Below, piece after piece: positions 6,926-15,554 of a stretch of 64,000 bases of DNA. Within the stretch, counting starts at the first letter, position 1. Every line of letters starts with the position of its first letter. The stretch is from Geothrix rubra (lineage in GTDB: Bacteria; Acidobacteriota; Holophagae; Holophagales; Holophagaceae): assembly GCF_030268065.1 (NCBI RefSeq), contig NZ_BSDD01000002.1, positions 248,001 to 312,000 of the forward strand, written 5' to 3'. Under the pieces are notes generated by a model. It saw nothing but the letters and a program-made list of their open reading frames with translations, was not told the origin of the DNA and ran no database searches. The translations under genes were made by a program, and so were the position numbers.

Positions 6926-8325
6926 TTGAGGATGACCTTGCCGGGGGCGAAGCCGCGGGGCTTGCTGATGTCGGCGATGCGGGCGAGGTGGACCTCCACC
7001 TTGCCGCCGTCCCGGGCCTTGCTGTGGTAGGCCGCCAGCTCGGCGGCGCGCTCCAGGACGTGGCGCGGCAATTCGCTCAGCTTGTCCGGGTTGCGGATGA
7101 CGACGTGGCTGCCGGGCAGGTTCGCCACGTGGAGCCAGAAATCCAGGTTGTCCGCCACCTTGAAGGTGAGCTGGTCGTTCTCGGCATCGCCCTTCCCGAT
7201 CAGCACCTCGAAGCCATCCACCATGACGCTGCGGAAGGCCATGCCCTTCCCGTCCTTCCGCTTCGCGGCCTGCTCGTCCATGCGCCGGGTCTCCTTCCTG
7301 GTCCGTTCCGCCTTCGGTTGTCGCGCAGGGGCCGCCTCCGGCGCAAGGGGCCCCGCCTCCCGCCGGCGGTCCCAGGCCGCCCGCTCCCGGGCCAGCTCGG
7401 CCTCCAGCTCCGCCACCCGGGCCAGGCCACGCTCCGCCTTCTTGGCGGCGGCGAACCAGGCCTGGACCGCCGCCTCGGCGGTCTTCCCCTCGGGCAGGAC
7501 GATCCGCGTGCCGTCCAGCAGCACCGCCTCGCGGGTGGCCCCCTTCAGGCGGTAGAGTTCCGCCGAGAGCCGCGCGGCCTGGGCCTTGAGGGGCAGGGTG
7601 GCCCCGTGGCGGACGCGATCCCGGACCAGGGCCGCCGCCAGCCGGTCCATGCGGGCGGCCTCGGCCTGGAGCTTCCGTTCGGCCGCGGCCCGGGCGGGCC
7701 CCAGCACCAGCGCCTCCGCCCGGGCGCGGGACCAGGCCCGGTGCCGGTCCAGGAGGCCGCCCTCGCCCTCCAGCACCTCCGGGATCTCCCCGGCCAGGGC
7801 CGCCGCCAGGGACTCGCCCCAGCGCTCCTGCCACCGGCGGAAGGGCGGTGGATCCTCGGCGGGCTCCGGCGGCGTGGCCGGGAAGGGCGCGCCCAGGCCG
7901 AGACGGGGTGCCTGGAGGTCCAGGCCGTCCACCCGGAGGCCCGCCCGGCCGGGGATGGCCTGGAAGGCCAGGCGCAGGGTCTCGAGGCGGCCGGTGATGG
8001 CCCTGCGCTGGAACACGAGGCCCAGCCAGCGTTCCCGGGGATCGCCCTCCACGGCCTTCAGGCGCGCGCCGCTGAACCACGGGCCCCAGAGCCGGGGGCT
8101 GTCCTTGGCGGCCTCGGCCTGGAGCCGCTGCCAGGCCTCGTCCGAAGCTTCCAGGAGCCACAACTCGGGTTTCGGCTGGAGCAGGAGCACCCAGCCCTCG
8201 GCGGCCCGTCGGCCGGCCCAGCGCAGGCCCAGGGCCCGCCCCGAGGCCCACACGGCTTCCACCGGCAGATCCGGGCGCTGGGCCATCCAGGCCCGGGCGA
8301 GGGAAAGAAGGAGGGGCGCGTCCAT
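6889..8325 (-). CDS. NFACT (RqcH/Tae2/FbpA-like) RNA-binding protein
   Basis: A 478-residue member of the NFACT family. The C-terminal NFACT-R domain is clear (about residues 365-478: FEVLIGKGDAENDQLTFKV, then DFWLHVANLPGSHVVI). The N-terminal NFACT-N fold is divergent: the 'DR' motif that RqcH uses for tRNA is ER in GDPRERWLGLVF. Family members bind 50S-tRNA complexes in ribosome-associated quality control and add Ala tails; whether this one tails is uncertain given the altered motif and the short length (usual 550-580). It lies divergent from the REC-GGDEF gene; its last bases are partly copied downstream. Confidence 0.82.
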   Translation of the reverse strand: MDAPLLLSLARAWMAQRPDLPVEAVWASGRALGLRWAGRRAAEGWVLLLQPKPELWLLEASDEAWQRLQAEAAKDSPRLWGPWFSGARLKAVEGDPRERWLGLVFQRRAITGRLETLRLAFQAIPGRAGLRVDGLDLQAPRLGLGAPFPATPPEPAEDPPPFRRWQERWGESLAAALAGEIPEVLEGEGGLLDRHRAWSRARAEALVLGPARAAAERKLQAEAARMDRLAAALVRDRVRHGATLPLKAQAARLSAELYRLKGATREAVLLDGTRIVLPEGKTAEAAVQAWFAAAKKAERGLARVAELEAELARERAAWDRRREAGPLAPEAAPARQPKAERTRKETRRMDEQAAKRKDGKGMAFRSVMVDGFEVLIGKGDAENDQLTFKVADNLDFWLHVANLPGSHVVIRNPDKLSELPRHVLERAAELAAYHSKARDGGKVEVHLARIADISKPRGFAPGKVILKKWVGLRVYPKP

Positions 8326-8443
8326 TCGTGATCGATATAATCCGGATATTCAGCCAAGATGGAGGGTTCGTCCCTGCTCCAGCATCCCATGGGGCAGCCC
8401 CGGATTTCAGGTTCCGGTCCTGTTTCTTCGATAAGTGGATCCT

Positions 8444-9901
8444 ATGAACGCCTCGCCCGCCGCCAGCCCCCGCCCGCTCCAGGTCCTGCTGGTGGATGAC
8501 AACCCCATCCAGCTGAGCCTGCTCCGGCACCTGTTCCAGCGCCATGGCCACCACACCCTCGAAGCCCGGAACGGGGCCGAGGCCCTGCTGGTGCTGGCCA
8601 CGGAATTCCCCGACGTGGTCGTCAGCGACTGCGTCATGCCCCTCCTGGATGGGTACCAGCTCTGCCGGCTCCTCAAGGACGACCGGGCCACCCGCCACCT
8701 GCCTGTGCTGCTGCTGACCGCCCAGGGCGGCGGCCTGGCGCGCTTCTGGGCGAAGACCTGCGGGGCGGACCGCTTCCTGGTGAAGGGCCGCGACCTGGAT
8801 CACGTGGTGGAGGTGGCCTCCGCCCTGTCCCAGCAGACCGGGCGCCCGCGACGCGGCCACCAGGTGCCGCGCCTGGCGCAGGAGAACTTCGGGGTCGACG
8901 CCATCCAGCGCCAGCTGGCCCAGGCCCTGGAGCAGCGGCTGGTGGAGACCGCCATGCGGGATTCCATCGGCCGGCTCTACACCGTGGAGCACGACACCAC
9001 CAAGCTCATCCAGGGCTTCATCGAGATCCTCCAGGAGCTGGTGCTGCCGGGCGCCCTGGCGGTGGCCTACCTGGGCGAGGACGGTGCCTGGTCCGCCGGG
9101 GTCCACGGCGCCTCCACCAGCGAGCAGGACCGCGCCTCCCTGGAATCGGAACTGGCCCAGCGCCTCGGCCTCCCCGCCCCCCTGGAATGCCACTGGCATC
9201 CCGCCAGCGATCCCGAAGAGCGCCGCCGGAGCCTGCGCGACCCGGTGCGGGTGGTGCTCTCCACCGCCATGCCCGGCTACCCCGTGACGGGCGCCGTGGG
9301 CGTGCTGGCCGAGCGGCGGGCCGCCGAGGAGTACGAGCGCCTCTTCGAGATCGCCGCCGAGGAGCTGGGCCGGCTCCTGAGCCTGGAGGACTCCCGGCTC
9401 CGCCTCTACCACCAGGCCATCCGGGATCCCCTGACGGGCCTCTACAACCGCCGCCACATCCTCGACATGCTGGGCGTGGAGCTGGACCAGTGCGGGCGCT
9501 TTGGCCAGCCCCTGTCCGTCATGGTCGTCGACCTCGACCACTTCAAGACCGTGAACGACCGCTACGGCCACGCCACCGGCGACCAGGTGCTGAGCGTCGT
9601 GGCCCAGCGCATGGCCTTCGGCCTCCGCAAGGTCGACCAGCTGGGCCGCATCGGCGGCGAGGAGTTCCTGGCCTACTGCCCCCAGACCGACCTGGAGGGC
9701 GCCCGGGCGCTGGCGGAACGGCTCCGCGAGCAGGTCGCCGCCGAGCCCATCCCCGGCCTGCCCGAGTCGGGACGCGTGACCCTCAGCATCGGCCTGGCCA
9801 CCTGGAACGGCGGCGAGGACAGCGCCGAGGCCCTGCTGGCCCGGGCCGACCGCAACCTCTACAAGGCCAAGGCCGAGGGACGGAACCGCGTCGTGGGCTG
9901 A
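8444..9901 (+). CDS. Response regulator with GGDEF diguanylate cyclase domain
   Basis: About 485 residues. An N-terminal receiver domain (LQVLLVDDNPIQLSLLRHLF; phospho-acceptor Asp in VVVSDCVMPLLDGY) is followed by a ~170-residue linker resembling a divergent GAF-like sensor, then a GGDEF domain (DPLTGLYNRRHILDML, active site RIGGEEF). The inhibitory I-site RxxD is present (RKVD five residues before GGEEF), so product-inhibited synthesis of cyclic di-GMP is expected. The start is taken at ATG 8444; GTG at 8435 is possible. No cognate kinase adjoins it. Confidence 0.92.
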   Translation: MNASPAASPRPLQVLLVDDNPIQLSLLRHLFQRHGHHTLEARNGAEALLVLATEFPDVVVSDCVMPLLDGYQLCRLLKDDRATRHLPVLLLTAQGGGLARFWAKTCGADRFLVKGRDLDHVVEVASALSQQTGRPRRGHQVPRLAQENFGVDAIQRQLAQALEQRLVETAMRDSIGRLYTVEHDTTKLIQGFIEILQELVLPGALAVAYLGEDGAWSAGVHGASTSEQDRASLESELAQRLGLPAPLECHWHPASDPEERRRSLRDPVRVVLSTAMPGYPVTGAVGVLAERRAAEEYERLFEIAAEELGRLLSLEDSRLRLYHQAIRDPLTGLYNRRHILDMLGVELDQCGRFGQPLSVMVVDLDHFKTVNDRYGHATGDQVLSVVAQRMAFGLRKVDQLGRIGGEEFLAYCPQTDLEGARALAERLREQVAAEPIPGLPESGRVTLSIGLATWNGGEDSAEALLARADRNLYKAKAEGRNRVVG

Positions 9902-9922
9902 TCTTCCGCGACCAGTCTGGCC

Positions 9923-9971
9923 TTGACAGGACGGGAGGCAGGGCTGGATGATGCCATACGCTTCCGTATGG
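9923..9971 (+). promoter_or_regulatory. Putative promoter with dyad before DUF2339 gene
   Basis: A perfect -35 TTGACA (9923-9928) lies 18 bases before GATGAT (9947-9952). A perfect dyad CCATACG-CTTC-CGTATGG (9954-9971) covers the expected start point, eight bases before the ATG at 9979. It could be an operator or a leader hairpin. Inference from pattern only. Confidence 0.4.
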
Positions 9972-9978
9972 AGAACCC

Positions 9979-11715
9979 ATGGAACCCGGATCCCCGGTCC
10001 CCGATGACCTGGCCCAGCGCGTGGCGCGCCTGGAGGCCCAGGTGGCCTGGCTGCTCCAGCAGGGGCAGGCGCCCCGGCCCGCGGCCCCTCTGCCGGCTCC
10101 GCACCCCCGGCCTGCGGCCGCGCCGCCGGCTCCGGTCCGGCCCGGCCGGGAGGTCTCGCCCGTGGTCTGGATCGCGGGCATCGGGGCCGTGCTCTTCCTG
10201 GCCGGGGCCGTGTTCTTCTTCCGCTGGGCCGTGCAGCAGGGCTGGATGGGCCCGGAGCTGCGCTTCGCGCTCGGCCTCCTCGTCGGCGGCGGGCTGACGG
10301 CCTTCGCCGCGCGGCTCGCGCTCGGCGCGAACCGGCGCCTGGGCGTGGCCCTGCTGCTGGCGGGGCTGGGCAGCCTCCAGTTCACCTTCCGGGCCGGTGC
10401 CTTCAGCTACCACTTCTTCGACCCGGTCCTGGGCCTGGCGGCCGCGGCCGTGCTCACCCTGCTGGCCGGAGGCCTGGCCGCCCGGATCCGCAGCGGCGGC
10501 GCCCTGACCGTGGCCCTGGCCTCGGGCCTGGCGGCCCCCCTCGCCTTCAGCCAGGGCGGCCACCACGAGGTGGCCCTGGCGGTCTACCTCGCCGTCCTCA
10601 TGGCCGCCACCCTGGCCGTGCCCTACCTGGCCCGCACGGGCGGGGCCTGGATCGGGGCGCGGTGGACGGCCCTCCTCGGCACCTGGCTCCTCCTCCTCCC
10701 CGCCTGCGCGGAGGCGACGCGGGCCGACCTGCCCCTCGTCGGGCTCCTGCTGCTGCTCCACCTGGCCCTGGCGGGCCTGTGGGCCTGGCTGCCCGGCGCG
10801 GAGGAGCGCCCGGGCACGCCGGCCACCCTCTGGCTGACGGCCTCCATCCTCGCCACCGCCTTCGGCTGGCTGGTGTGGAAGCGCCTGGACTGGGCCCCGG
10901 AGCTGTACGCCGGCCCCGTGCTGGCCGCCGCCGCCTGGAACCTGGCCCTGGTGAAGCCGGCGCGGCGCCGCCTCGGCGGGCGCTCCGCCGACTTCCCCCT
11001 GCTGGCCCTCGCCGCGGGGCACCTGGCCCTGGCCGTGCCCGTGGCGCTGGCCTGGCGCTGGGTCGGACCGCTCTGGGGCGCCTTCGCCCTGGCCCTGGCC
11101 TGGGCCGCCCACCGGAGTGGCGAGGCCGGCTCGGAGGAGGCCGCCGCCCTGCGCCGCCTGGCCCTGGGCATGGCCCTCCTGGCCACGGGGCGCTGGGCCT
11201 TCCACGGCCTCGACGGGGCCTTCGAGCCCTGGCGCACGGGCCTGCCCTTCCTCCGGGCCGCCTTCGCCGAGGGGGCCCTCGCCGCGGTGGCCTGGACGCT
11301 CCTGGTGCGGGACCGGGACGGCCTGACGCGCCTGCTGGCCTTCCTGGCCCTGGAGGTCACGGCGAACGTCACCGTGGCCGTGGAGGCGGCCCGCCTCGTC
11401 CACTGGCTGCAGGCGCCGGATCCGCACCAGGGGGCCTGGATCGCCACCCGCGCGGCCTCCATCACCGTCACCCTGGTCTGGGCCCTCTCCGGCGCCTGGC
11501 AGTGGATGCGCGGCCTCGGCCTCGAGGGGGGCCCGCGGAAGGCCCTGCTGGCCGCGGGCTATGCCTGGATGGGGATCGCCGCCCTCAAGCTGCTCCTGGC
11601 CGACCTGGCCACCGCCGACACGCCCCTGCGGGCCCTGGCCTTCCTGGGCGTGGGCGCCATCGGCATGACCGCGGCCACCCTGGCGCGTCGCCACCGTCCG
11701 GAGGCCCACCCATGA
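9979..11715 (+). CDS. DUF2339 polytopic membrane protein
   Basis: A 578-residue protein. An N-terminal coiled segment (DDLAQRVARLEAQVAWLLQQ) and Pro/Ala-rich linker precede more than a dozen Leu/Ala-rich membrane helices beginning near residue 55 (VVWIAGIGAVLFLAGAVFFF). This layout is characteristic of DUF2339, whose function is unknown. The gene overlaps the next one by ATGA, and DUF2339-DUF3999 pairs recur in bacterial genomes, suggesting a joint envelope function. Confidence 0.85.
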   Translation: MEPGSPVPDDLAQRVARLEAQVAWLLQQGQAPRPAAPLPAPHPRPAAAPPAPVRPGREVSPVVWIAGIGAVLFLAGAVFFFRWAVQQGWMGPELRFALGLLVGGGLTAFAARLALGANRRLGVALLLAGLGSLQFTFRAGAFSYHFFDPVLGLAAAAVLTLLAGGLAARIRSGGALTVALASGLAAPLAFSQGGHHEVALAVYLAVLMAATLAVPYLARTGGAWIGARWTALLGTWLLLLPACAEATRADLPLVGLLLLLHLALAGLWAWLPGAEERPGTPATLWLTASILATAFGWLVWKRLDWAPELYAGPVLAAAAWNLALVKPARRRLGGRSADFPLLALAAGHLALAVPVALAWRWVGPLWGAFALALAWAAHRSGEAGSEEAAALRRLALGMALLATGRWAFHGLDGAFEPWRTGLPFLRAAFAEGALAAVAWTLLVRDRDGLTRLLAFLALEVTANVTVAVEAARLVHWLQAPDPHQGAWIATRAASITVTLVWALSGAWQWMRGLGLEGGPRKALLAAGYAWMGIAALKLLLADLATADTPLRALAFLGVGAIGMTAATLARRHRPEAHP

Positions 11716-12911
11716 AGCCGGCCCGCCTCGCCCCCCTCCTGGTCCTCCTGACCCTGGCCTGCGCGAAGGAGGACGCCACCGGCCTCCGCCGCCGCGCCAT
11801 CGCGGCCCCCACCGCCAGCGGCTGGGCCCGCCTGCCGCTGGATGCCGCCGCCCAGGCGGAGACGAAGGGCCTGTGGATCTCCGACCCCGCCGGCCGCAGC
11901 GTGCCCTTCCTCGTGGCCCGCGAGGGCCTCTGGGCACCCCAGCCCCTGGACCTGGACCACCCGGTCCTGGGCACCGATGGCCGGGGACGCCCCAGCGCGG
12001 AATTCGGCGTGAAGCTGCCCGAGGGCTGGCGGGTGGGCGAGCGGGCGAAGCTGCGCCTCGACCTCGACCTGGAAGGCGACGCCCCCTGGGTGGCCACCGT
12101 GGAGGCCGCGCGGCAGCGCCCGGGCGGCGCCTTCCTCGCCTTCGACGCCCCGCCCTCCGCGCACCTCTACGACCTCGCGCCCTCGAGCCGCCGGGCCCAT
12201 CTGGACCTTCCCTGGGACGGGGAGCGCTACCGGATCGCCCTCCGCGCGGACCAGGGCCGGGCGCCCCGGATCAGGGGCCTGCGCGTCTCCGCGGAGACGG
12301 GGCCGGCGGCCCTGGCGCCGGAACAGGCCCTGATGACCGCCCTGGAGCCGGTGCCCGACCGGGCCCGGGAGTGGCGGCTCACCCTGCCCCAGGCGGACCG
12401 CGTCGTGGGCCTGGACCTCACGCTGACCCCGCCCGCCGCGCCCCTTCGCCTCGAGGCGGCCCTGGACGACGGCGCCTTCGAATCCCTGCCCGAACCGGTC
12501 TGGAACCTGCCGGCCCTGGGCTCCTCGGCCACCCGCCTCTCCCTGCCGCCCACCCTCGCCCGCCGGGTGACCCTCCGCCTGCCGGCGGGCGCCCGGCCCG
12601 AATCGGCGGTGGTCCGGATCCGCCGCCAGGTGCTGCTCTTCCCGGCGGAAGCGGGCCAGGCCTACGCCCTCCACCTCGGCGGCGAGGCCCGGCCCGCGCC
12701 GGGCGACCTGGGCGCCCTGCCCTCCAGCCGCCTCCTCCTGGCCGCCGAGCCCCTGGCGCTCGGCCCCGAAGGGCCCGATCCGGACGGCCTGCCCCGTCGC
12801 GTGGCCTCCGGCGACCGGGCCCGCCCCTGGATGCCCTGGCTGGCCGGCGCCGCCGTGCTGGTCCTGGCGCTCGCCGCGTGGCGGCTGATGCGCGGGGGCG
12901 ATTCCGTCTAG
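11712..12911 (+). CDS. DUF3999-like lipoprotein with C-terminal membrane helix
   Basis: A 399-residue protein starting at an ATG that overlaps the DUF2339 stop. Its signal peptide has a lipobox (LTLAC, Cys17). The body is beta-rich and repetitive, and a C-terminal helix (WLAGAAVLVLALAAWRLM) anchors it, as in DUF3999 proteins. The function is unknown; the pairing with DUF2339 suggests a complex in the inner membrane or periplasm. The stop TAG is formed by the left CTAG border of the MITE. Confidence 0.75.
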   Translation: MKPARLAPLLVLLTLACAKEDATGLRRRAIAAPTASGWARLPLDAAAQAETKGLWISDPAGRSVPFLVAREGLWAPQPLDLDHPVLGTDGRGRPSAEFGVKLPEGWRVGERAKLRLDLDLEGDAPWVATVEAARQRPGGAFLAFDAPPSAHLYDLAPSSRRAHLDLPWDGERYRIALRADQGRAPRIRGLRVSAETGPAALAPEQALMTALEPVPDRAREWRLTLPQADRVVGLDLTLTPPAAPLRLEAALDDGAFESLPEPVWNLPALGSSATRLSLPPTLARRVTLRLPAGARPESAVVRIRRQVLLFPAEAGQAYALHLGGEARPAPGDLGALPSSRLLLAAEPLALGPEGPDPDGLPRRVASGDRARPWMPWLAGAAVLVLALAAWRLMRGGDSV

Positions 12912-13182
12912 GGTCTGTTTTCAAAGTGGGGTGCGGCCGCGCAAGGGGCGCCGCCCAAGCGAGACAAGGAGAGCGACGATGGCAATAGCGGCACTATTGA
13001 CGAGGAGCTCAACGCAGTATCGCGCCGGGCGCCGCCCCTTGCCCTCCGGGACGGGGCCAGCCGCACCCCTGGCTGTGTTGGCGGCCTCGAACGATGTCCC
13101 GCATCGCCCATCGGCCGCCGCCTCGCCATGGGCGCGGCTGGCCGACGTCGCGGCTCACATCCACTTTGAAAACAGACCCTAG
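12908..13182. mobile_element. MITE-like element with perfect 22-bp terminal inverted repeats
   Basis: Bases 12908-12929 and 13161-13182 are perfect inverted repeats (outer sequence CTAGGGTCTGTTTTCAAAG). CTAG at each border fits a 4-base YTAR-type target duplication, leaving a 267-bp element of GGTCTG...CAGACC. It encodes no transposase; internal features include a small hairpin CAATAG-CGGCA-CTATTG (12983-12999). Termini and target site resemble IS5-group elements, but I cannot name the parent. It sits exactly between two convergent genes, supplying both TAG stops. Confidence 0.85.
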
Positions 13183-13724
13183 AGCCCGGCCAGCACCTCG
13201 TCCGTGGTCTGCACCGCGGCGAACTGGCCCCGCAGCTCGGCCAGGGCCACGCGGTGGGCGGTCTCGGCGGGGATGCGGCCGCCCTCGCCGTCGTCCAGCG
13301 ACAGCGCCGAGCTGGCGTCGGAGACCACGGTGACGGCGAAGCCCAGGTTGGCGCCCAGGCGCGCGGTGCTCGACACGCAGAGGTGCGTGGTGATGCCCGC
13401 GATGACGAGGCCCGTGATCCCGTGGGCGCGGAGGTGGTCCTCCAGGCCCGTGCCCAGGAAGGCGGCGTGCACCGACTTGGTGAAGACCGGCTCGCCGGGC
13501 CGGGGTGCGGCCTCGGGCTTGAAGCCGTGGCCGGGCTGATCGGGATGCAGCGGGGAGGCGGGGTTCGCCGAGGCGTGGCGCACGTGCAGCACGGGACGGC
13601 CCGCGGCGCGGAAGCCCGCCAGCAGCCGCGCCACGTTGGCCTCGGCCCCGGGGGTGCTGCGGACACCCCAGCTGGGATCGTCCCAGGCCTTCTGGACATC
13701 GATGAGCAGCAGGGCGGTGGTCAT
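13179..13724 (-). CDS. Isochorismatase-family cysteine hydrolase
   Basis: A 181-residue protein with the family landmarks: catalytic Asp near the N-terminus (ALLLIDVQKAW), Lys in VFTKSVHAAF, and nucleophile Cys in GITTHLCVSSTARLG. Members hydrolyse isochorismate, nicotinamide, N-carbamoyl compounds and similar amides; the substrate is undetermined. Its ATG overlaps the stop of the EamA gene. The stop TAG comes from the CTAG border of the MITE. It is the last gene of a four-gene chain led by an Lrp regulator. Confidence 0.88.
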   Translation of the reverse strand: MTTALLLIDVQKAWDDPSWGVRSTPGAEANVARLLAGFRAAGRPVLHVRHASANPASPLHPDQPGHGFKPEAAPRPGEPVFTKSVHAAFLGTGLEDHLRAHGITGLVIAGITTHLCVSSTARLGANLGFAVTVVSDASSALSLDDGEGGRIPAETAHRVALAELRGQFAAVQTTDEVLAGL

Positions 13725-14602
13725 GACACCTCCGGTTGGGAGTCGGGGAGGGCGGCGGCCGGCCGGAGCTGCACGAGGGCCACCGCCGACAGGATGATGA
13801 GCATGCCGACCAGGCCGCGGACGCCGAAGGGCTCCTTCAGGACCAGGGTGCCCAGCAGCACCGCCACCAGCGGGTTCAGGTAGGCGTAGGTGCCCATCTT
13901 CGCCGGGGGCCAGGCCTTGGCCAGGTAGATGTAGGCGCTGTAGGCGAGCACCGACCCGAACAGGGCCAGGTAGCCCGCCGCCAGCACGGCCTGGGGCCGC
14001 AGCGGGGCCCGCAGGTAGCCGCCCGTCAGGGGCGCCACGGCCCAGCCCATGACGGCCGCCGTGGCCATCTGGAGGCCCCCGTTGGTGAGCAGGCCGCCGC
14101 CGTGGACGAAGCGCTTGCCGTGCAGCGTGCCCCAGGACCAGATGACCGACCCCAGGATCATGACGACCAGGCCCCTGGGGTCGATGCGCAGGGTGCCTGC
14201 GGGCCACACCAGCACCACGACCCCCGCCAGGCCCAGGCCCAGGCCGGCCCAGCCTTTGGGTCCCAAGGGTTCCTTCCCCATGGAGAAGAAGGCCAGCCAC
14301 AGGGGCACGAGGGCCGCCAGCACGGCCGTGACGCCGGAGGGCACCGTCAGCTCCGCCCAGGACACCATGGCATTGGACACCCCCAGCAGCAGGGCACCGA
14401 CGAAGACGATGTGGCCCACTTCCCGGGCCGGCGGCCAGGGCTCGCGGCGCAGGCGCCCCAGGCCCAGGGCCAGCACCGAGGCGAGCGTGAAGCGGACGGC
14501 CACCAGGCCATAGGGCGTGAACGATTCCACCCCCACGGCGATGGCGAAGTAGGTGGAGCCCCACACCAGGGCCACGGTGAAGTAGGCCAGCCAGCCCATC
14601 AT
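13721..14602 (-). CDS. EamA/RhaT-family DMT transporter
   Basis: A 293-residue protein with about ten membrane helices in two EamA repeats (WLAYFTVALVWGSTYFAIAV near the N-terminus; ALFGSVLAYSAYIYLAKAWP in the second half). Such carriers usually export amino acids or other metabolites. ATG (14602) overlaps the upstream TGA; the frame stays open further upstream but that would overlap the monooxygenase. Control by the adjacent Lrp regulator, as for amino-acid exporters, is inferred. Confidence 0.88.
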   Translation of the reverse strand: MMGWLAYFTVALVWGSTYFAIAVGVESFTPYGLVAVRFTLASVLALGLGRLRREPWPPAREVGHIVFVGALLLGVSNAMVSWAELTVPSGVTAVLAALVPLWLAFFSMGKEPLGPKGWAGLGLGLAGVVVLVWPAGTLRIDPRGLVVMILGSVIWSWGTLHGKRFVHGGGLLTNGGLQMATAAVMGWAVAPLTGGYLRAPLRPQAVLAAGYLALFGSVLAYSAYIYLAKAWPPAKMGTYAYLNPLVAVLLGTLVLKEPFGVRGLVGMLIILSAVALVQLRPAAALPDSQPEVS

Positions 14603-14928
14603 CCGCGGGCCTCCGGGAGGGCGGCGCGCTCCACGCGGCAGACCCGCAGGCCGAAGGCCCCGTACCACCGCTCGCGGCCGAGGCGCTGCGCCACGGCGTG
14701 TTCCGCGTGGGCCTTCCAGGCGGCGATGCTGGCCTCGTCCCGCCAGTACGACACGGTGATGCCGAAGCCCTCCGCATCGCGAACGCTCTCCACACCGAGG
14801 AACCCGGGCTGCTGGCGGGCCAGCGCCACCATGCGCTCCGCCATGGCGGCGTAGCCCCGGTCGCCCGCGGTCCGCTGGCTGGTGAAGATGACGGCGTAGT
14901 ACGGGGGTTCCGGCGTCGCCGCGATCAC
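14599..14928 (-). CDS. Antibiotic-biosynthesis-monooxygenase (ABM) fold protein
   Basis: A small 109-residue ferredoxin-like-fold protein starting at GTG, overlapping the Lrp stop (GTGA). The pattern YYAVIFTSQRT, then ERMVALARQQPGFLGVESV and YWRDEASIAAWKAHAEH matches the ABM family, which acts in quinone or aromatic oxidation and haem degradation, and also includes many uncharacterised members. Function unassigned; its chaining between regulator and exporter suggests metabolite detoxification. Confidence 0.78.
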   Translation of the reverse strand: MIAATPEPPYYAVIFTSQRTAGDRGYAAMAERMVALARQQPGFLGVESVRDAEGFGITVSYWRDEASIAAWKAHAEHAVAQRLGRERWYGAFGLRVCRVERAALPEARG

Positions 14929-15428
14929 TTGCGGACCTTCTTGCCCGGGCCCTCCACGGGGAAGGGGCTCGGACCGGCCTTCTCCCAGTGGGTCTCCAGC
15001 ACCATGGTGGTGCGGGTGGTCACCATGGGGCCCAGGGCCCGGATGCGCCGCAGCCGCTCGGCGATGCCCGCGGGGGTGTCGGCCACCACCTTCAGCAGCA
15101 GGGCGTCCTCCCCGGCGATGGTGTGGGCCTCCAGGATGTCCGGCTCGTCCTCGAGGGCCTTGATGAAGCGCTGCTCGATGGCCTCGTTGTTGTCCTTGTA
15201 CCGCACGGCCACGAACGCCACGGTGGGCTTGTTCACCGCCGCCGGGGAGACCCTTGCGGTGTAGCCGCTGAGGACCCCGTCGGCCTCCAGCCGCTTCACC
15301 CGGTCGATGATGGTGGGCCGGCTCACCCCGAGGCGTTCCGCCAGCTCCGCGTGGCTCATGCGCCCCTCCAGCTGGAGCAGCGCCACGAGGCGGCGGTTGA
15401 GATCGTCGTCCATCAGCGGCTTCACCAT
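14925..15428 (-). CDS. Lrp/AsnC-family transcriptional regulator
   Basis: A 167-residue regulator: N-terminal winged helix (LNRRLVALLQLEGRMSHAEL, recognition helix VSRPTIIDRVKRLEADGVL) and a C-terminal RAM ligand domain with the conserved GEDALLLKV. Lrp proteins sense amino acids and often regulate neighbours. It heads the minus-strand chain Lrp-ABM-EamA-isochorismatase, so autoregulation with control of the exporter is likely. GGAGG seven bases before ATG 15428 supports the start. A C-terminal basic tail (GKKVRK) is unusual. Confidence 0.92.
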   Translation of the reverse strand: MVKPLMDDDLNRRLVALLQLEGRMSHAELAERLGVSRPTIIDRVKRLEADGVLSGYTARVSPAAVNKPTVAFVAVRYKDNNEAIEQRFIKALEDEPDILEAHTIAGEDALLLKVVADTPAGIAERLRRIRALGPMVTTRTTMVLETHWEKAGPSPFPVEGPGKKVRK

Positions 15429-15554
15429 GGGGCCTCCGGATGCCTTCCATTCAACACTGTGAAAGGCATCTGATCAACAATCACGACAACCCGTCAAGGC
15501 GGATCGGGGCCGCGCCGGGGGCGGATCGGAGTACCATGGGGTCCCGAGGTGTCC

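Noticed and set aside
12931-13182. Short open frame inside the MITE
   Set aside because: No similarity to a transposase by eye, ends inside the inverted repeat, and no ribosome-binding site.
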